From: Datura wrightii
Taxonomy: Eukaryota > Streptophyta > Magnoliopsida > Solanales > Solanaceae
DNA: 64,000 bases
Assembly: GCA_035772735.1 (NCBI GenBank)
Contig: JASDFA010000010.1
Location: 153,452,501 to 153,516,500, forward strand
Direction of reading: 5' to 3'
Positions 60,270-64,000 of this stretch are shown one piece after another. Made by a program: the position numbers and the translations under genes. The notes beneath the pieces were generated by a model. It did no database searches and was not told the DNA's origin. It worked only from the letters and a program-made list of their open reading frames with translations. Each line of letters begins with the position of its first letter. Position 1 is the stretch's first letter.

Positions 60270-61657
60270 GAACTTGCCAACTAGAAAAGGCTTCGTAAGC
60301 ATGTTGGCAGGATTGTCTCTAGTGTTGATCTTCTAAACAGAGACTTTACCTTCAGCAGTGGTTTCCCGAATGAAGTGATACTTGATATCAATATTTTTCG
60401 TCCTCTCATGATACATCTGATTTTTAGTCAAGAGATTGGCACTTTAACTATCACAGAAAATGGTAATACCACCTTGGTGTAAGCTGAGTTCAGCAAATAG
60501 ACCCTTCAACTATAAGGCTTCTTTGATCACCTCAGTCACTGCCATATATTCTGCTTCAGTAGTAGATAAAGCTACTACATGTTGTAATGTAGCTTTCCAA
60601 CTGATAGCGTAACCACCAATGCAAAATACATAGCATGTCAGTGATCTTCTTTTGTCAAGATCGTCTGCATAATCTGAATCTACAAAACCAACCAAAGTGT
60701 TAGTATTTCTCCCAGACTCCAAACATGCATTTGAAGTACCTCGCAAGTATCTGAGAATTCATTTCACAGCCTGCCAATGTGTTTTACTAGGATAAGCCAT
60801 ACACTGACTTATAACACTAACTGCTTGTGAAATATCTGGATGTGTACACACCATTGCATACATCATACTGCCAACTGCACTGGAATATGGTACCTGTGCC
60901 ATATGCCTCTCTTCTTCCTCTGATTATGGTGATTGAGTAGCTGATAACTTGAAATGTGTAGTAAGAGGAGTACTAACTGGTTTAACATCTTTCATGCGAA
61001 ACCTCTCCAAGACCTTCTCCAAGTACTTCTTCTGGGTTAGGAATAGTCTGTTGGCTCCTTGATCTCTTTTGATATCCATGCCAAAGATTTTCTTAGCTGC
61101 TTCTAAATTTTTCAAATTCACTTTCAGCTGGTTTTTCAAATTGTGAATTTCTGTCAAATTCTTAGTAGTAATGAGCATGTCATCAACATATAGCAATAAG
61201 TAAACAAATGAACGATCATTTAATTTTTGGAAGTAAACACAACTATCATATATGCTCTTCAAATAACCATAACCCAACATAAAGGAATCAAACCTTTTGT
61301 ATCATTATCTTGGAGACTACTTTAATCCGTATAAGAATTTCTTCAACAAGCAAACATGATCTTCTTTTCCTTCAATTTCAAATCCTTCAGGTTGATGGAT
61401 GTATATTTGTTCCTCAAGTTCGCCATGTAAGAAAGTTGTCTTAACATCAAGCTGTTTTAATTCTAAATCATATATGGCAATCAAAGCAAGCAAGACAAGA
61501 ATATAGTTATGTTTAATAACATGTGAGAAAATATCATTAAAATCAACTCATTGTACCTGACTATAGCCCTTTGCAACTAATCGTGTCTTATACCTTGCAG
61601 CTTCAACCCTTGGATTTTCATCCTTTTTCTTGAAGGCCCATTTGCAACCAACAATTC
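60270..61657 (-). pseudogene. Second copia pol: reverse transcriptase and RNase H
   Basis: On the minus strand the reverse transcriptase begins at the gypsy junction (GCKWAFKKKDENP) and runs through QLDVKTTFLHGELEEQIYI and HQPEGFEIEG to the intact catalytic box YVDDM at about 61180. LGMDI-like and KYLEKVLERFRMKDVKPVSTPL motifs follow. RNase H (60746-60270) has VGFVDSDYADDLDKRRS, AISWKA and STTEAEYMA, then a stop at 60510 and remnants to 60270. It would copy element RNA into DNA. Stops near 61560, 61320 and 60510 disable it. Confidence 0.85.
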
Positions 61658-63743
61658 TGTTACACTCCGTAAGTTTCTAGTGGTTAGTCGGCCTATTCGT
61701 ACGTTAGTTAAGGATTTTAGAGTACAATAGGTACGAGAAAGGGGCCGAGGAAAGGTCGAACAAGTACAGAATCAGGATTTCAAAGTAGCAGGCCGGACGA
61801 GCTACCCAGAAGGGCAATATGTCATGGACCATGCTCCTCCATGATGGGCTCTGTGACACCGCCCTGAATTGGCATGACAGGATCCGTGCCACGACCCCTG
61901 TGCCACGACCCCAAGTATATATATAAGCCCTTGTCCCATTTGATTTCATTTTCCATATATATAAACGACCAAAGAGGAGAGAACACGAGGAACTCAAGTT
62001 AATTTCTTCCGTTTTCGCTGCCAAACGTTGTCCAAATCTAAATTAACTTCAGGTATTGAAGTTTAAGGCTGCAGGGAGCATTGCTACGGAGTTATTTTCA
62101 CGAAATTCGCCCGGCGAATCGTAATCCCGGCGAGCTAAAGTGGTTGGAATTGCTTCAAACTAGTGTCAATACGATCACAGGCTTGAAGTAAGCATTTCTC
62201 CTTTCTGAACTTTCGGGAAGTTATACGTTTTCAACCATTTTTCGTTCAGTTGAAGTATAGTCAATAATTAGTATTAAAAGTTATTGTTTTGCCGAATTTA
62301 GTACTGAAATTAGCCTCATTCTTCCAGTAATACGATTGCAGTTGAGAAAAGCAGTTGGATACGAACTGAAACTCACTAGCTAGTCGATAATAGGTAAACG
62401 AGGTATGTTAAGGCAATTTCCTTCGGTAAGTTAGTTTCTTTAGCATTATCACTTAATTTGAATCCCAGTAAGAATATCAAAAGCATGTCTATTGCGATTA
62501 ACTGTTGTTATTAGCTGGAACTAGTAATCCATGTTTAGTTTGGGATGGGTTATGCCTGTATAGCCTTCACGACCGAACCTAGGGTTATTAGCAGTGTTGA
62601 CGCCTGTCAGGGGTGAGATGACGTCGCTCTATGGAGCGGTATGCCATCCGCGAGGGACGAAGATGGGGTCCCAGATCCTCATACAATCCATTCTATGGGT
62701 GGGCTATTATATGTCGTGGTTGGTTCTACACACCCCCGTCGAGCCTGGTGCCCGGGTACAGATATCAGAAGTCTACTGGACTTAAAAACAGTTATAGTCA
62801 GGGGCCGAGTGGGCTCAATTGCAGACCCAGAGGATTGGTAGGATGGATACAGCCAATAGTTGACTTAGTGTGACCTTATTAGGGGTATGTAGATTGAAGT
62901 GTACTCGCCAGGGTGTATGGGAGCCCTAGGTGGGTTATTCTGTGCTGACTCGGCTTATGGGGGCCAGGTAAGGTTCTTGCTTGTATTAGTTATTGAGAGA
63001 TTAAACATCAGGGATTTCAGTTATTCAGGTGGTATCCCTTCTCTTTTCCTTCGGTTACTTTCAGTTCCATCTCAGTTTATTCAAGTTATTTACAGTTACG
63101 GTCTTACATATTCGGTACATATTGTACTGATGCCCTTCTAGGGCACTGCATTACTTGCCTGCAGGTGCAGATAGACGAGGAACAGATCCCTCGTAGCTTT
63201 TGAACAATATCACCAGAACAGTCAGCTCCTTTCTTTCAGAGCCTGTATTTGGAAGGTTTACTCTTTTGATTGTACAGTTTATGGGTAGGTCGGGGCCCTG
63301 TCCCGATCATTATATCACTCCTAGAGGCTTGTAGATTGTCCAGATTCTCTATGGATAGTTTTTGTTGTCCGTGTGGGGCCCATATATCGTTTAGTACGTG
63401 TGATGGCCGTGTGAGGCCTTGCTTAGTTGACTTGTAGTGGCCTTGTCGGCTATAGAGTAGTAATAGTGGTATGATTTATGTTTCAGTTATAAATAGATAT
63501 TATGGTAGCCTTGTCGGCCCATATAGGATTCCCTGTTGTAGTTGTTTCTGGCTAGCTGGTTTTCTTTTATAGGTGGCTATAAGGCCTTGTCGGCCAGAGG
63601 TTGTATTTATAGCCTAGTTATAGCCCGTTGTTTTCTTGATTGAAAAAGTAAGCCTGCACCAAGAGTGTGCAGCTTAGCTTAGTCAGTTCAGATCCTAGTA
63701 GGGCACCAGGTGTCAGTCATGCCTCCCAAGGTGGGGCATGACA
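61658..63743 (+). repeat. 5' LTR of element D
   Basis: 2086 bp from TGTTACACTCC to GGGGCATGACA. TATA elements (GTATATATATAAG at about 61915 and CATATATATAAACG at about 61950) mark the probable promoter. The terminal hairpin GTCATGCC/GGCATGAC is at 63715-63742. Confidence 0.85.
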
Positions 63744-63747
63744 AACT

Positions 63748-63759
63748 TGGCATCAGAGC
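63748..63759 (+). other. Primer-binding site of element D
   Basis: TGGCATCAGAGC lies four bases after the LTR and differs at one base from the initiator-methionine tRNA complement TGGTATCAGAGC. Confidence 0.75.
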
Positions 63760-63956
63760 AGGTCGTATCCCAGGGAGTCTGCAAGCCGTGATAAGTAGAG
63801 TCTTGTTTATGGATGTGTTGTGCACCATATTCTATAGGCAGGAGGCTGCGAGGCATGATAGGATGATTACTTTTTCTTCTTATTCAGTCGTGCTATAGAG
63901 CTATACCGTATAGGGTTGAGTCTCTAAGATTACCATATTCTTTTATCTATAGAGGA

Positions 63957-64000
63957 ATGGTAGACCCGCGACACCCCGCGATTGGCAAGAGATTGGATGT
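63957..64000 (+). CDS. Possible start of element D gag (partial)
   Basis: An ATG about 200 bases after the primer site opens a frame (MVDPRHPAIGKRLD) that continues to the window end. Its position fits gag, but too little is visible to identify a domain. Confidence 0.3.
   Translation, partial: MVDPRHPAIGKRLD

Larger units (their letters stand above)
59629..61657 (-). mobile_element. Second Ty1/copia element, 3' part only
   Basis: The 3' LTR (59629-60154), RNase H and reverse transcriptase are in minus orientation. The element is cut at 61657 by a gypsy LTR. Its 5' part would lie beyond the window. It differs from the first copia element in LTR and pol sequence, so it is a separate family. 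Confidence 0.85.
61658..64000 (+). mobile_element. Ty3/gypsy element D, 5' end (runs off the window)
   Basis: The 5' LTR (61658-63743) is followed by a primer-binding site and a possible gag start, all on the plus strand. The LTR terminus belongs to the same group as elements B and the solo LTRs. It lies in the reverse transcriptase of the second copia element, with left flank AATTC. The right LTR is outside the window. Confidence 0.85.

Noticed and set aside
1..64000. CRISPR arrays, rRNA genes, tRNA genes, bacterial operons
   Set aside because: No evenly spaced short repeats with unique spacers, no rRNA landmarks and no complete cloverleaf were seen. The content is plant nuclear DNA.

Overview
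The window looks like nuclear DNA from a flowering plant, most likely a nightshade (Solanaceae). It is very AT-rich, has one host gene with a spliced coding region, and is otherwise filled by plant transposable elements: Ty1/copia and Ty3/gypsy retrotransposons with plant-type gag and pol, a Mutator-like (MULE) DNA transposon, Stowaway-like and hAT-like MITEs, and a short piece ending like the Solanaceae TS SINE. The family assignment rests on remembered repeat signatures, not on a database search. No rRNA, tRNA, CRISPR array or bacterial-type operon was seen.

Layout. 1-7.2 kb holds small elements: a TIR element, a MITE sitting in a TA repeat, a 1.1-kb foldback element, and the first copy (3.4-4.3 kb) of a duplicated segment with a 66-codon open frame. 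7.18-15.45 kb is a decayed minus-strand copia element whose integrase frame is split by a gypsy solo LTR (about 11.14-13.19 kb). 15.5-17.4 kb is the second copy of the duplicated segment, itself interrupted by another repeat. 18.0-19.6 kb is a degenerate AT-rich tandem array. 20.6-22.3 kb (minus) is the only convincing host gene: a two-exon gene for a secreted or membrane protein joining an LEA-like helical region to a TMEM205-type membrane domain. Its upstream region carries ACGT-core ABRE-like motifs, and 17 adenines lie just before the start codon.

25.8-41.5 kb is a nest of gypsy elements on the minus strand. A Tekay/Del-like element (element B) has LTRs at 25.8 and 39.8 kb. Inside it lies an Athila/Tat-like element (element C) with gag but no pol. 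Element C has in turn received two solo LTRs, each with an exact 5-bp target duplication (32408-34870, ATAAG; 35551-38092, TGTGC). 41.6-42.2 kb has two CACTA-like MITE remnants. 42.79-48.88 kb is a MULE with two 253-bp terminal inverted repeats, a broken MuDR transposase and possible captured coding scraps. 49.8-50.4 kb is a Stowaway-like MITE with a hAT-like MITE inside it. 54.0-55.9 kb is a further gypsy LTR. 57.7-58.9 kb has a 103-bp tandem repeat and a long inverted repeat that could form a roughly 290-bp hairpin. 59.6-61.66 kb is the 3' part of a second copia element, cut by a gypsy element whose 5' LTR, primer-binding site and possible gag start run to the window end.

Most genes here do not work together: the window is an intergenic TE nest around one LEA/TMEM205 gene. 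The observations most worth checking are the duplicated small frame at 3.7 and 16.9 kb, the paired palindromes repeated at LTR termini, the long inverted repeats, and the chimeric flanks of element C.
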